From CALKJP01 sp046299555 (lineage in GTDB: Bacteria; Bacteroidota; Bacteroidia; JACCXN01): 64,000 bases of DNA. Shown here in pieces: positions 9,315 to 17,736 of the stretch. A program made the translations under genes and the position numbers. The notes beneath the pieces are model-generated. The model worked only from the letters and a program-made list of their open reading frames with translations. It was not told the DNA's origin and made no database searches. Location of the stretch: the NCBI GenBank assembly GCA_046299555.1, contig JBKBHS010000003.1, positions 186,001 through 250,000 of the forward strand, read 5' to 3'. The stretch's first letter is position 1; the number at the start of each line of letters is the position of its first letter.

Positions 9315-10570
9315 TAACGTAGCTTAAGTGTTACAAATGTTAGTATGGCTAATGCTATTCCAACAATCCAAAATCGTGAAACAATTTTTGCTTCGTGTAA
9401 TCCTAATTTCTGATAATGATGATGCAATGGCGACATTTTAAAAATGCGTCTTCCTTCTCCATATTTTTTCTTAGTATACTTAAAATAACTTACCTGAATC
9501 ATTACCGATAAATTTTCAACTAAGAAAATACCACATAGAATAGGAATTAATAATTCTTTACGTATGGCTATGGCAAAAACGGCTATAATTCCTCCCAATG
9601 CTAAACTACCGGTATCACCCATAAACACTTGTGCAGGAAATGAATTATACCATAAAAATCCAACACATGCTCCAACAAATGAAGCGATAAATACCACTAA
9701 TTCTCCGGTATTGGGTATATACATAATATTTAAATAATCGGCAAAAATGGTATTACCTGATACGTATGCAAATATTCCGAGTGTTGCTCCAATTATTGCT
9801 GAAGTTCCTGTGGCTAATCCATCTAAACCATCTGTTATATTGGCACCGTTAGAAACCGCTGTTACGATAAAAATTACTATAGGTATAAATATTATCCATG
9901 CCCATTTTTTATAATCATCTCCTAAAAATTTTAGCAATTCGGAGTAATCAAACTCATTGTTTTTTACAAAAGGTATAGTTGTTTTTAGTGATTTATTTTC
10001 TTCTAAATGGTAATTTTTAGGTTGATTTGTAATTGCATCATTCTCATATATTGCTCCTTCTTGTTTTTCTAATTGAGGATTATTAAACACCTTTTGCTTA
10101 ATCACTACATCATCATGAAAGTATAATGTAAGTCCAACCAATAAACCTATTCCAACCTGACCAACTATTTTAAATCTTCCCGAAAGACCTTCTTTATTTT
10201 TTTTAAAAACTTTGATATAATCATCTAAAAAGCCAATAAATCCAAGCCAAATAGTTGTTGCTAACATTAATAACACATATACATTATCTAATCGAGCAAA
10301 TAATAATGTTGGAACAATAATAGCCGCAAGAATAATTATTCCACCCATTGTTGGTGTGCCGGCCTTTAAATTCTCGCCTTGTAATCCAAGATTTCTTACT
10401 GTTTCACCTATTTGTTTTTTCTGTAATAATCGAATTATTCGTTTTCCGATTATAAGTGTTATAAATAATGAAGCAATAACAGCCATGGCGGAACGGAATG
10501 ATATATACTGGAACACTCCTGCTCCCGGAACATCAAGACTATCTAAATATTTGAATAAATAATATAACAT
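9314..10570 (-). CDS. mraY: Phospho-N-acetylmuramoyl-pentapeptide transferase MraY
   Basis: Integral membrane enzyme that transfers phospho-MurNAc-pentapeptide to undecaprenyl phosphate, giving lipid I. The 418-aa product has about ten membrane segments and the conserved cytoplasmic motifs GTPTMGG, FLDDYIK, NITDGLDGLA and MGDTGSLALGG, plus the HHHYQ/LG motif near the end. It is about 50 residues longer than E. coli MraY because of a polar insert at about residues 160-220. Such an insert is common in Bacteroidota MraY. It starts 5 nt below murE. Confidence 0.97.
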   Translation of the reverse strand: MLYYLFKYLDSLDVPGAGVFQYISFRSAMAVIASLFITLIIGKRIIRLLQKKQIGETVRNLGLQGENLKAGTPTMGGIIILAAIIVPTLLFARLDNVYVLLMLATTIWLGFIGFLDDYIKVFKKNKEGLSGRFKIVGQVGIGLLVGLTLYFHDDVVIKQKVFNNPQLEKQEGAIYENDAITNQPKNYHLEENKSLKTTIPFVKNNEFDYSELLKFLGDDYKKWAWIIFIPIVIFIVTAVSNGANITDGLDGLATGTSAIIGATLGIFAYVSGNTIFADYLNIMYIPNTGELVVFIASFVGACVGFLWYNSFPAQVFMGDTGSLALGGIIAVFAIAIRKELLIPILCGIFLVENLSVMIQVSYFKYTKKKYGEGRRIFKMSPLHHHYQKLGLHEAKIVSRFWIVGIALAILTFVTLKLR

Positions 10571-10575
10571 GTTTT

Positions 10576-12042
10576 TTAAATAAGTTCTAATGTTTTAAAT
10601 GCTTCTTTCACTTCTTGCACATCATCAAAAGGATATTTTACGCCTTTTATTTCTTGATATTTTTCATGGCCTTTTCCTGCCACTAAAACTATATCGCCAC
10701 TACTTGCCAATGCACAAGCGGTTTTTATTGCTTCTCTTCTATCTGTTATTGCTAAAGTTTTTTTAGCTGAAGTTATATCAACCCCCTTTTTCATTTGCTT
10801 TATTATTTCTTCGGGATCTTCAGAGCGAGGATTATCAGAAGTAAGAATTACTTTATTACTCCATTCGCATGCTATTCGGGCCATTTCAGGTCGTTTTTGA
10901 GCATCTCTATCTCCGCCACATCCAACTACGGTTATTATTTTACCTTTATCCGCTACAATTTCTTTAATTGTTTTTAAAACATTCAATAAAGCATCGGGCG
11001 TATGCGCATAATCAATAACTGCAGTTATGTTATTTTTTGACTTGATATATTGAAATCTACCTTCTACCGAATTAAGATTACTTATTGCTGTTAATACTTT
11101 AATTTTATCTTGTTTTAAAAGTATAGCACAAGCATACACAGCAAGTAAATTGTAGGCATTAAATTTTCCAATTAACTTAGTCCATAATTCGTGCCCATCT
11201 ATATTTAAAACTAATCCTGTTAAGTGAGTTTCTATAACTTTAGCTTTAAAATCAGAATCCGATAATAGACTATAAGTTTTTTTAATAGCTTTTGTATTTT
11301 GAAGCATTATCCATCCATTTTTATCATCTTTATTTATAAGCGCAAATGCTTCTGAACTGAGCATATCAAAAAAACCTTTTTTAGCTTTAATATAATTATC
11401 AAAAGTTCCGTGATAATCTAAATGATCGTGGGTTATATTGGTAAAAATTGCTCCTTTAAAATCAAGTCCTGTAATTCGATGTTGCACCACTGAATGTGAA
11501 CTTACTTCAGTAAAGCAGTACTTACACCCTGAATCAACCATTTGCCGAAGCAACTTATTGAATTGAAGTGCATCAGGAGTTGTATGTGTAGCATTAATTT
11601 CTTGATTATCTATTTTATATTTTACCGTTGAAATTAAACCACATTTATATCCCAATACTTTGAATAAATTATACAATAATGTTGCTGTTGTAGTTTTACC
11701 ATTTGTACCTGTTACTCCAACAAGTGTAAGTTGTGAAGATGGATAATCATAAAAATTAGATGCTATGTATCCAAGCGCTATTGAAGTATTTTTAACTTTA
11801 ATGTAGGTTATATTTTCATTTAATTGATTAGGAAATTCTTCACAAACTATTGCTATGGCTCCATTTTCAATTGCTTTTGAAATAAAACTATGACCATCTA
11901 CATTTGTTCCTTTTATTGCAACAAATAATGAATGATTTTTAACTGCTCTTGAATCGGTTTGTACATCATTTATTGCAATATGAGTAGAACCTGATATTTC
12001 AAGCAATCCTGCTTTATACAATATGTCTTTTAATAATTTCAT
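10576..12042 (-). CDS. murE: UDP-MurNAc-tripeptide synthetase MurE (meso-DAP type)
   Basis: Cytoplasmic ligase adding the third stem-peptide residue. The 488-aa product carries the P-loop GTNGKTTT (112-119), the motif HTTPDALQ, the central TNITHDHLDYHGT and the substrate-selecting motif DNPR (403-406). DNPR is the signature of enzymes that add meso-diaminopimelate rather than lysine, so this organism's peptidoglycan is predicted to be of the DAP type. It overlaps the ftsI stop by a single base. The usual next gene in Proteobacteria, murF, is not in this cluster. Confidence 0.97.
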   Translation of the reverse strand: MKLLKDILYKAGLLEISGSTHIAINDVQTDSRAVKNHSLFVAIKGTNVDGHSFISKAIENGAIAIVCEEFPNQLNENITYIKVKNTSIALGYIASNFYDYPSSQLTLVGVTGTNGKTTTATLLYNLFKVLGYKCGLISTVKYKIDNQEINATHTTPDALQFNKLLRQMVDSGCKYCFTEVSSHSVVQHRITGLDFKGAIFTNITHDHLDYHGTFDNYIKAKKGFFDMLSSEAFALINKDDKNGWIMLQNTKAIKKTYSLLSDSDFKAKVIETHLTGLVLNIDGHELWTKLIGKFNAYNLLAVYACAILLKQDKIKVLTAISNLNSVEGRFQYIKSKNNITAVIDYAHTPDALLNVLKTIKEIVADKGKIITVVGCGGDRDAQKRPEMARIACEWSNKVILTSDNPRSEDPEEIIKQMKKGVDITSAKKTLAITDRREAIKTACALASSGDIVLVAGKGHEKYQEIKGVKYPFDDVQEVKEAFKTLELI

Positions 12043-14144
12043 TATGCCAACTCAAGTGTTATAATATTTCCTTTTTGTATTGGTTGTCCAGGAGGAATTG
12101 ATTGATTTTTTATTGTTCCCTTCCCTATAATTTTCACAATTAATCCTTTATTTTCTAATATGTATATAGCATCTCTTAAACTCATTCCAATAACATTGGG
12201 TATAGTGCCTACTGAAATTGACAAATCTTGATACTCAATTAAACTTTCTTTAGCTGATGTTTTTACCCAATTTTCATTTGTATTACTTTTCGTTTTAACA
12301 TCTAAAGTTTGAAGCACTTTATCTAAATCTTGTTTATAACCATTTTTTGATACGGGAGTTAAAGCCAATTGTTTTTCAACATTTAGAGGAGGATGTATTT
12401 TTAAATTGGTAGCATAAACTTTATCTGCAATTTCTTTAAATATTGGACCAGCAACTAAGTTTCCATAATACACATTATTTGAAGGAGCATTTACTACTAC
12501 AATGCAACTATACTTTGGATTATCAGCCGGAAAATAGCCGCAAAAGGATGCTTGATAACTTATTTTAGAATCATATTTGTATCCATATTTCTCGTTAGCT
12601 ATTTGCGCAGTACCGGTTTTTCCGGCAATTTTATAGGTTGAATTTTTGAGATTCGATGCTGTTCCGTTTTCAACTACTCCTTCTAACATTTTTTGTGCTT
12701 TTTGAATTGTTTCTTTTGAACAGATAGATTCTGCAATAACCTGTACAGGCATTTTCTTTATAATTTTTCCATGCTTACGTATTTCTTTGACAAAAATTGG
12801 TTTTACCATTTTTCCATTATTAGCCACAGCATTATAAAATGTAAGTATTTGGAGAGGGGTTAGTCGACACTCATATCCAATAGACATCCAAGGGAGCGTG
12901 GTTCCATACCAATCTTTATCTTTTGGCATTTTTATACGCGGCATGCCTTCGCCTGCTATTTCTAAGTTTAACGGTTTATGAATATGAAATTTATGAATGC
13001 GATCAATAAATTGTTGTGGATTTTTTCCATAATATTTCTGAATTAATTTCGATGTTCCAACATTAGATGAAACTTCAAAAACTCTTTTCACAGAAATTTT
13101 ACCATAACCACCTTCATGAGAATCTTTCATTACTCTATCATAATACTGTACTTTACCATCTTGTGTATCTACAGAGTCATTCAAATCAATATAGCCATCT
13201 TCCATAGCTGCCATTAACGAAATCAATTTGAATGTTGAACCAGGCTCTGTGCTTTCTCCAATCGCATAATTATATTTTTCAGAATATGTTCCATCAGGAT
13301 TTCTTGAAAGATTGGCAATTGCTTTAACTAATCCTGTTTCAACTTCCATTAATACCACACAGCCATGGTCTGAATTATGTTTAATTAATTGATTCATTAG
13401 TGCGTGCTCTGCCACATCTTGTATATTTATATCAATTGAAGTAAGTAAATCTGCACCATCTTGTGGTTCAACTTCATTTTCATCATTAACAGGCATCCAT
13501 ACTCCACCGGCAATTTTTTGCATTAAACGTTTTCCGCTTGTACCTCTTAATACTTTATCGTATGCGCCTTCTAAACCTACGGGTTTTTGCCCTTCACGAT
13601 CATATCCAATGGTACGGGCAGCCAAAATTTTAAATGGTCGGGCTCTCTCGTTTTTTTGAATATATAAGAATCCTCCCTTATATCTTCCTTTTCTAAAAAT
13701 TGGGAAGTCGCGAAGTTTCTTTAATTCAAGATAGCTTACTTTACGTTTGATTAAGTGGTATCGCTCTCCTGCTTTTCTTGCGCGCTCTAATTCTATTTTA
13801 TATTCTTTTGCTGATTTGTCTTTAAATAATTCGCTTAATGCAATAGATAAAGAATCTATTCCATTTTTAAATACTTCATCAGTTAAAGCTTCAGCTTTTA
13901 AATCCATTCTTATTTCGTAAGTTGGAAGAGAAGTTGCAAGTAAACTTCCATCTTCAGCAAAAATATTTCCACGTAAAGCCTCAATGTTTTTATATGCCAA
14001 GGTTTGCGATTCAGATAATGCAATCCAATCTTTCCCTTGTATAACTTGAATACGGAATACCTGTACCATTATGGTTATCCCAAATACCAGGAAAAACCCA
14101 TAAATTAAGTACACACGCTTTAATATGTCGCGTTTAATATCCAC
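12042..14144 (-). CDS. ftsI: Septal class B penicillin-binding protein (FtsI/PBP3) with C-terminal PASTA domain
   Basis: Transpeptidase that cross-links septal peptidoglycan with FtsW. The 700-aa product has one N-terminal membrane anchor (about residues 10-31), a PBP dimerisation (pedestal) region, and a transpeptidase domain with SxxK as STFK (Ser303), SxN as SSN in VSSNVGTSK, and KTG as GKTGTAQ. The last ~60 residues (GTIPNVIGMSLRDAIYILE and onward) form one PASTA domain, as in sporulation-type PBPs and many Bacteroidota FtsI proteins. It overlaps ftsL and murE by one base each. All catalytic motifs are intact. Confidence 0.97.
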   Translation of the reverse strand: MDIKRDILKRVYLIYGFFLVFGITIMVQVFRIQVIQGKDWIALSESQTLAYKNIEALRGNIFAEDGSLLATSLPTYEIRMDLKAEALTDEVFKNGIDSLSIALSELFKDKSAKEYKIELERARKAGERYHLIKRKVSYLELKKLRDFPIFRKGRYKGGFLYIQKNERARPFKILAARTIGYDREGQKPVGLEGAYDKVLRGTSGKRLMQKIAGGVWMPVNDENEVEPQDGADLLTSIDINIQDVAEHALMNQLIKHNSDHGCVVLMEVETGLVKAIANLSRNPDGTYSEKYNYAIGESTEPGSTFKLISLMAAMEDGYIDLNDSVDTQDGKVQYYDRVMKDSHEGGYGKISVKRVFEVSSNVGTSKLIQKYYGKNPQQFIDRIHKFHIHKPLNLEIAGEGMPRIKMPKDKDWYGTTLPWMSIGYECRLTPLQILTFYNAVANNGKMVKPIFVKEIRKHGKIIKKMPVQVIAESICSKETIQKAQKMLEGVVENGTASNLKNSTYKIAGKTGTAQIANEKYGYKYDSKISYQASFCGYFPADNPKYSCIVVVNAPSNNVYYGNLVAGPIFKEIADKVYATNLKIHPPLNVEKQLALTPVSKNGYKQDLDKVLQTLDVKTKSNTNENWVKTSAKESLIEYQDLSISVGTIPNVIGMSLRDAIYILENKGLIVKIIGKGTIKNQSIPPGQPIQKGNIITLELA

Positions 14145-14533
14145 TATTCTTTATTTTTTTTGTTTACAATAATTTTTTTTGGAGGAGTAACAGATTCTTT
14201 AATTCCATAAGGCTCTAATGCTCTTGCAACTTCAGATTGTTTACTCCTAAACATTAACTCTGATTTTGTACTGATATATTCAGAGCTTAATTCTTTTAAT
14301 TCGTTGTTTATATTATTTAATGCTCTTACTGTATCTTCTGCATAATATCCATTGCTTATGTAAATAATTGCCCAAAACAATAAAAACAGCATAAAAGGCA
14401 TTAATTTTAAAACACTCTCTCTAATTAAAATTCTTCCTGAGAGTATGTCGCCAATAAGCTTAAATACTCCCGATGCAGCTTTTACATTATCGTTTGTAAT
14501 AGTATCTTTTGGTTTTTCTTTGAATTTATTCAT
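14144..14533 (-). CDS. ftsL: FtsL-like divisome membrane protein
   Basis: The 129-aa product has a polar N-terminus, one transmembrane segment (about residues 44-62) and a following helical region rich in Leu/Glu/Asn with heptad-like spacing (NNINNELKELSSEYISTKSE). This is the architecture of FtsL, which forms a coiled coil with FtsB/DivIC and positions FtsQ and FtsWI. FtsL proteins diverge quickly, so the call rests on topology and on the position between rsmH and ftsI. The TM segment is further from the N-terminus than in E. coli, as is usual in Bacteroidota. Confidence 0.82.
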   Translation of the reverse strand: MNKFKEKPKDTITNDNVKAASGVFKLIGDILSGRILIRESVLKLMPFMLFLLFWAIIYISNGYYAEDTVRALNNINNELKELSSEYISTKSELMFRSKQSEVARALEPYGIKESVTPPKKIIVNKKNKE

Positions 14534-14536
14534 TGA

Positions 14537-15445
14537 TTAGTCAATGATTTTTTCTGCTATTCTAAGTTTTGCACTTCTTGCACGATTATTTTTTTGCACC
14601 TCTTCATCTGTTGGAAGTATAGGCTTAGTTGTAATTACTTTAAATGGAACTTTTGCATTTCCATAAAAATCTTTTTCTACAACACCTTCAAAATTTCCTG
14701 ATTTCATAAAGTTTTTCACTAATCTATCCTCGATGGAATGATAAGATATTACTACCAAACGGCCTCCTTTTTTTAATACTTCTAAACTTTGTTGCAACAT
14801 CAATTTTAGTTCATTTACTTCATCGTTTACTTCCATTCGTAAAGCTTGAAATACCTTTGCAAAAAATTGATGCTCTTTAGGTTTAAATGCTAATGGCGCT
14901 AATAAATCTTTTAAATGATTTACCGTTTCTATCTTTTCAATACCCCTTGCTTGTATAATTTTTGATGCAATTTTTCCGGCATTAAACAATTCTCCATATT
15001 CCAAAAACATTTGTTTTAACTGCAACTCATCATAACTATTTAAAACATCAGCAGCCGTTTTACCAAAATTTCTATTCATTCTCATATCTAATTTTGCATT
15101 AAATCGAATAGAAAAACCTCTTTCCGGTACATCAAATTGGTGAGATGAAACACCTAAATCTGCCAATATTCCATCAACAGGCACTGCATTATAAAGCTTG
15201 AGCATTTTTTTTAAATTAGAGAACGATTCGGGGATAAGCGTAAAACGCTCATCAGCTAAAGCATTGTGTTTTGCGTCTTCGTCTTTATCAAACCCAAATA
15301 ATTCTCCATTTCTTAGATGCTTTATAATTTCTCGCGAATGCCCACCTCCTCCAAAAGTTACATCCACATATCTTCCATTAGGATTTATTTTCAACCCTTC
15401 AATACATTCTTGTAAAAGAACGGGTACATGATAATTACTCATCAT
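14537..15445 (-). CDS. rsmH: 16S rRNA (cytosine-1402-N4)-methyltransferase RsmH
   Basis: SAM-dependent methyltransferase (MraW) acting on C1402 of 16S rRNA in the ribosomal decoding centre. The 302-aa product shows the early motif HVPVLLQECIEGL, the SAM loop VDVTFGGGGHSREI, LADLGVSSHQFD, RGFSIRFNAKLDMRM and the late SYHSIEDRLVKNF. Length is normal. Its start overlaps mraZ by 11 nt. A second Met directly follows the first, so the true start could be one codon in. Confidence 0.98.
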   Translation of the reverse strand: MMSNYHVPVLLQECIEGLKINPNGRYVDVTFGGGGHSREIIKHLRNGELFGFDKDEDAKHNALADERFTLIPESFSNLKKMLKLYNAVPVDGILADLGVSSHQFDVPERGFSIRFNAKLDMRMNRNFGKTAADVLNSYDELQLKQMFLEYGELFNAGKIASKIIQARGIEKIETVNHLKDLLAPLAFKPKEHQFFAKVFQALRMEVNDEVNELKLMLQQSLEVLKKGGRLVVISYHSIEDRLVKNFMKSGNFEGVVEKDFYGNAKVPFKVITTKPILPTDEEVQKNNRARSAKLRIAEKIID

Positions 15446-15902
15446 CTGAAAAATCTATATCTCCCATCACATCTTCGGTTAATGACTCAAAATCTACATC
15501 AGCTTCTTGCATTGCCTTTTCATAAGCCTCCTTATCCCAAATCTCAATTACATTTGATGAGGCAAGCATTACTACATCTTTGGTTATAGAAGCATAACTC
15601 AATAAATCTTTTGGAATTAAAAAACGCCCTGCATCATCCAACTCCACCAACTTAATTCCATCTTTAAATTTTCTTATCCACAACTTATTTTTCTTTACAA
15701 AAGGATTAAGTTTCGAAATTTTCTTTTCTACATTCTTCCACTCTTGCATTGGATATAATTCCAAGCACTTATCAAAAACACTTTGCTTTATCACAAAACC
15801 TTCGGTCAATACATTAGCCAACTGCTTTTTGAACGCAGCCGGAAGCATTACGCGCCCTTTGGCATCTGCTGTACAATCATATTTTCCGATAAGGTTTATC
15901 AA
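15435..15902 (-). CDS. mraZ: Transcriptional regulator MraZ
   Basis: DNA-binding regulator, first gene of the dcw operon and, where studied, a repressor of its own operon. The 155-aa product has two SpoVT/AbrB-like swapped-hairpin modules, each marked by the DxxGR motif: DAKGRVMLP near residue 12 and DDAGRFLIP near residue 90. An acidic tail follows. The reading frame starts at a TTG codon; no in-frame ATG precedes the first module. About 40-80 nt upstream lie four phased AAAGTG boxes, a likely MraZ binding site. RsmH overlaps its 3' end. Confidence 0.95.
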   Translation of the reverse strand: MINLIGKYDCTADAKGRVMLPAAFKKQLANVLTEGFVIKQSVFDKCLELYPMQEWKNVEKKISKLNPFVKKNKLWIRKFKDGIKLVELDDAGRFLIPKDLLSYASITKDVVMLASSNVIEIWDKEAYEKAMQEADVDFESLTEDVMGDIDFSDDE

Positions 15903-15940
15903 TGCCTATTTTCTTTTATGCTGTAAAAATATGTTATTTT

Positions 15941-15980
15941 TCACCACTTTTTTTCACTTTTTACCACTTTTTACCACTTT
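15941..15980 (-). promoter_or_regulatory. Probable MraZ operator: four AAAGTG boxes at exact 10-bp spacing
   Basis: Read on the minus strand, four 10-bp units lie head to tail: AAAGTGGTAA, AAAGTGGTAA, AAAGTGAAAA and AAAGTGGTGA, covering 15980 down to 15941. Every unit starts with AAAGTG. Known MraZ operators are short direct repeats (TGGGN boxes in E. coli, AAAGTG boxes in Mycoplasma) bound by a ring-shaped MraZ oligomer. Position directly upstream of mraZ and one-turn phasing both fit autoregulation. A weak -7-like element TATTTTTA (15924-15931) lies just downstream, so bound MraZ would cover the promoter. Confidence 0.8.
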
Positions 15981-16087
15981 TGTTGAAAACTTTTTACGCC
16001 CAATTTTTAATTTGGTTTCTCAAAATCGTTGAAAAATGGGTTTTAGATTATGTTTTGATAGTTTATTTTTGGGATTAAAAATTTAGA

Positions 16088-16140
16088 ATTAAACAGCTAA
16101 TTGTTAATGAGTTGCTTTTAATTAAAACTAAGCTGTTAAT
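16088..16140. repeat. Imperfect inverted repeat in the mraZ/hydrolase divergent gap
   Basis: The arms ATTAAACAGCTAA (from 16088) and the reverse of the sequence ending at 16140 (ATTAACAGCTTAG) are similar, with a palindromic TTTTAATTAAAA centre. The gap lies between divergently transcribed genes, so it is not a terminator for either. It could be a regulator site or chance in AT-rich DNA. The rest of 15981-16157 shows nothing recognisable. Confidence 0.3.
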
Positions 16141-16157
16141 GATTTTTTAAATGCGTG

Positions 16158-16188
16158 TTGTGAATTTATTAAATTTCATGTAGGTTTG
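16158..16188 (+). promoter_or_regulatory. Bacteroidota-type promoter for the alpha/beta hydrolase
   Basis: TTG at 16158-16160, a 20-nt gap, then TAGGTTTG at 16181-16188, matching the Bacteroidota -33/-7 form TTG...TAnnTTTG. Predicted transcription start is near 16194, about 20 nt above the ATG at 16215. Confidence 0.7.
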
Positions 16189-16214
16189 AATGCAACACAT
16201 AGCGTAGCCTTAAA

Positions 16215-16973
16215 ATGAATTTAGAAATTAAAAAAGAATATAACTTTGAATATATCGAAGTTGGCGAAGGAGAGCCAATTATCTTATTACATGGGCTTTT
16301 TGGCGCGTTGAGTAACTTTAAGGATGTTTTAAAAAAATTTGCTCCGAAGTATAAAATTACCATTCCATTATTACCTATATACACGCTGCCGGTTTTAAAC
16401 ACTAATGTAAAAGCATTGGCAAAATTTTTACATGATTTTATTGAGTTTAAAAATTTTAAGAAAGTAAATCTATTAGGGAACTCGCTTGGTGGGCATGTAG
16501 CATTGGTTTATACCAAAGAACACATGCATAAAGTTAACACCATGATTCTTACCGGAAGTTCAGGATTATATGAAAATGCTATGGGAGGTACTTTTCCAAG
16601 AAGAGAAGATAAAGAATTTATTCGTGTAAAAGTAGCCTATACGTTTTATGATCCTAAACATGCTACTGATGAATTAGTAGATGAAGTATTTGAAATTGTT
16701 AATGATAAAGGGAAATTAATTCGAATACTATCTCTTGCAAAATCGGCTATTCGCCATAATATGGCTAATGATTTAAAATATTTTTCTATGCCGGTTTGTT
16801 TAATTTGGGGAAAACAAGATACGATAACTCCGCCTGAAGTAGCTGAAGAATTTCATAGATTATTACCAAAGTCTGATTTATTTTGGATAGATCAATGTGG
16901 TCATGCACCAATGATGGAACAGCCCGAAAAGTTTAACGAAATACTTGAAAAATGGCTTGAAGGAAAAGTTTAA
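16215..16973 (+). CDS. Alpha/beta-fold hydrolase
   Basis: Soluble serine hydrolase of unknown substrate. The 252-aa product has the oxyanion-hole motif LLHGLFGA (24-31), the nucleophile elbow GNSLGG with Ser90, the acid motif WGKQDTITP and the C-terminal histidine motif CGHAPMMEQPEKF. This is the MhpC/bioH-like layout. There is no signal peptide, so it is cytoplasmic. It has its own promoter and is followed about 100 nt later by ysxC. The sequence does not show whether it acts as an esterase, lactonase or other hydrolase. Confidence 0.88.
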   Translation: MNLEIKKEYNFEYIEVGEGEPIILLHGLFGALSNFKDVLKKFAPKYKITIPLLPIYTLPVLNTNVKALAKFLHDFIEFKNFKKVNLLGNSLGGHVALVYTKEHMHKVNTMILTGSSGLYENAMGGTFPRREDKEFIRVKVAYTFYDPKHATDELVDEVFEIVNDKGKLIRILSLAKSAIRHNMANDLKYFSMPVCLIWGKQDTITPPEVAEEFHRLLPKSDLFWIDQCGHAPMMEQPEKFNEILEKWLEGKV

Positions 16974-17075
16974 ATATTTTATTTTCATGAAATAATTGTT
17001 TCAAAAAATTGATAATACTGATTTTGTAGAATCTTAACAATTCATAATTTCAGCATAATATATTTATCGTTTATT

Positions 17076-17684
17076 ATGCATATTAAATCAGCTGTATTTG
17101 TAAAAAGCTCTTCTGATATAAAAGATTGTCCTAAGCCTTCTTTCCCTGAATTTGCATTTATTGGTCGTTCAAATGTGGGTAAGTCTTCATTAATTAATAT
17201 GCTTGTTGACAAAAAAGATTTGGCCAAAACATCAGCCACTCCGGGCAAAACTCAATTAATTAATCATTTTTTAATAAATGATAAATTTTATATTGTTGAT
17301 TTACCCGGATATGGATATGCTAAGGTATCGAAGCAAACGAAAAAAGGATTTGATAAAATGATTAGTAATTATTTGCTATTTCGAGAATCATTAATGTGCA
17401 CATTTGTTTTAGTTGATATTCGACATGAAGCTCAACCAATCGACATAGAATTTATCAACTTTTTGGGCGAAAACGAAATTCCTTTAGCTATTATTTTTAC
17501 CAAATCCGATAAAATAAATAAAGGGGATATTGTAAAAAATGTATCGTCTTATAAAAAAGTTCTTAAAAATTATTGGAGCGAATTACCGCCTCTTTTTATC
17601 ACTTCATCTGTAAATAAAAGCGGTAGAGAAGAATTATTGCATTTTATAATTGAAAGTTGTAAAAATTTTATTCATCATTTATAA
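17076..17684 (+). CDS. ysxC: Ribosome biogenesis GTPase YsxC/EngB
   Basis: Small GTPase needed for late assembly of the 50S ribosomal subunit. The 202-aa product has G1 GRSNVGKSS (30-38), G2 threonine in the TSATPGKTQ switch, G3 DLPGYGYA and G4 TKSD, with G5 near TSSVNKSG. Length is normal. The ATG start is preceded by an AT-rich leader without a clear TAnnTTTG box. A strong hairpin terminator lies 7 nt past its stop. Confidence 0.97.
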   Translation: MHIKSAVFVKSSSDIKDCPKPSFPEFAFIGRSNVGKSSLINMLVDKKDLAKTSATPGKTQLINHFLINDKFYIVDLPGYGYAKVSKQTKKGFDKMISNYLLFRESLMCTFVLVDIRHEAQPIDIEFINFLGENEIPLAIIFTKSDKINKGDIVKNVSSYKKVLKNYWSELPPLFITSSVNKSGREELLHFIIESCKNFIHHL

Positions 17685-17690
17685 AAATTA

Positions 17691-17716
17691 AAAAGCCCCA
17701 ATTGCTTGGGGCTTTT
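17691..17716. terminator. Bidirectional terminator between ysxC and the T9SS type B gene
   Basis: Inverted repeat AAAAGCCCCA / TGGGGCTTTT with a 6-nt loop, flanked by A-run and T-run, so it can stop transcription from both convergent genes. Confidence 0.9.
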
Positions 17717-17736
17717 CATTTACATCAACATTAAAT

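Noticed and set aside
9974..10120. Polar insert in MraY as a foreign domain
   Set aside because: An insert at this site is usual in Bacteroidota MraY, and all catalytic motifs on both sides are intact.
10576..14144. Absence of murF and ddl from the division cluster as a possible deletion
   Set aside because: The order seen is the usual Bacteroidota one, where murF lies elsewhere. Gene junctions are tight and show no scar.
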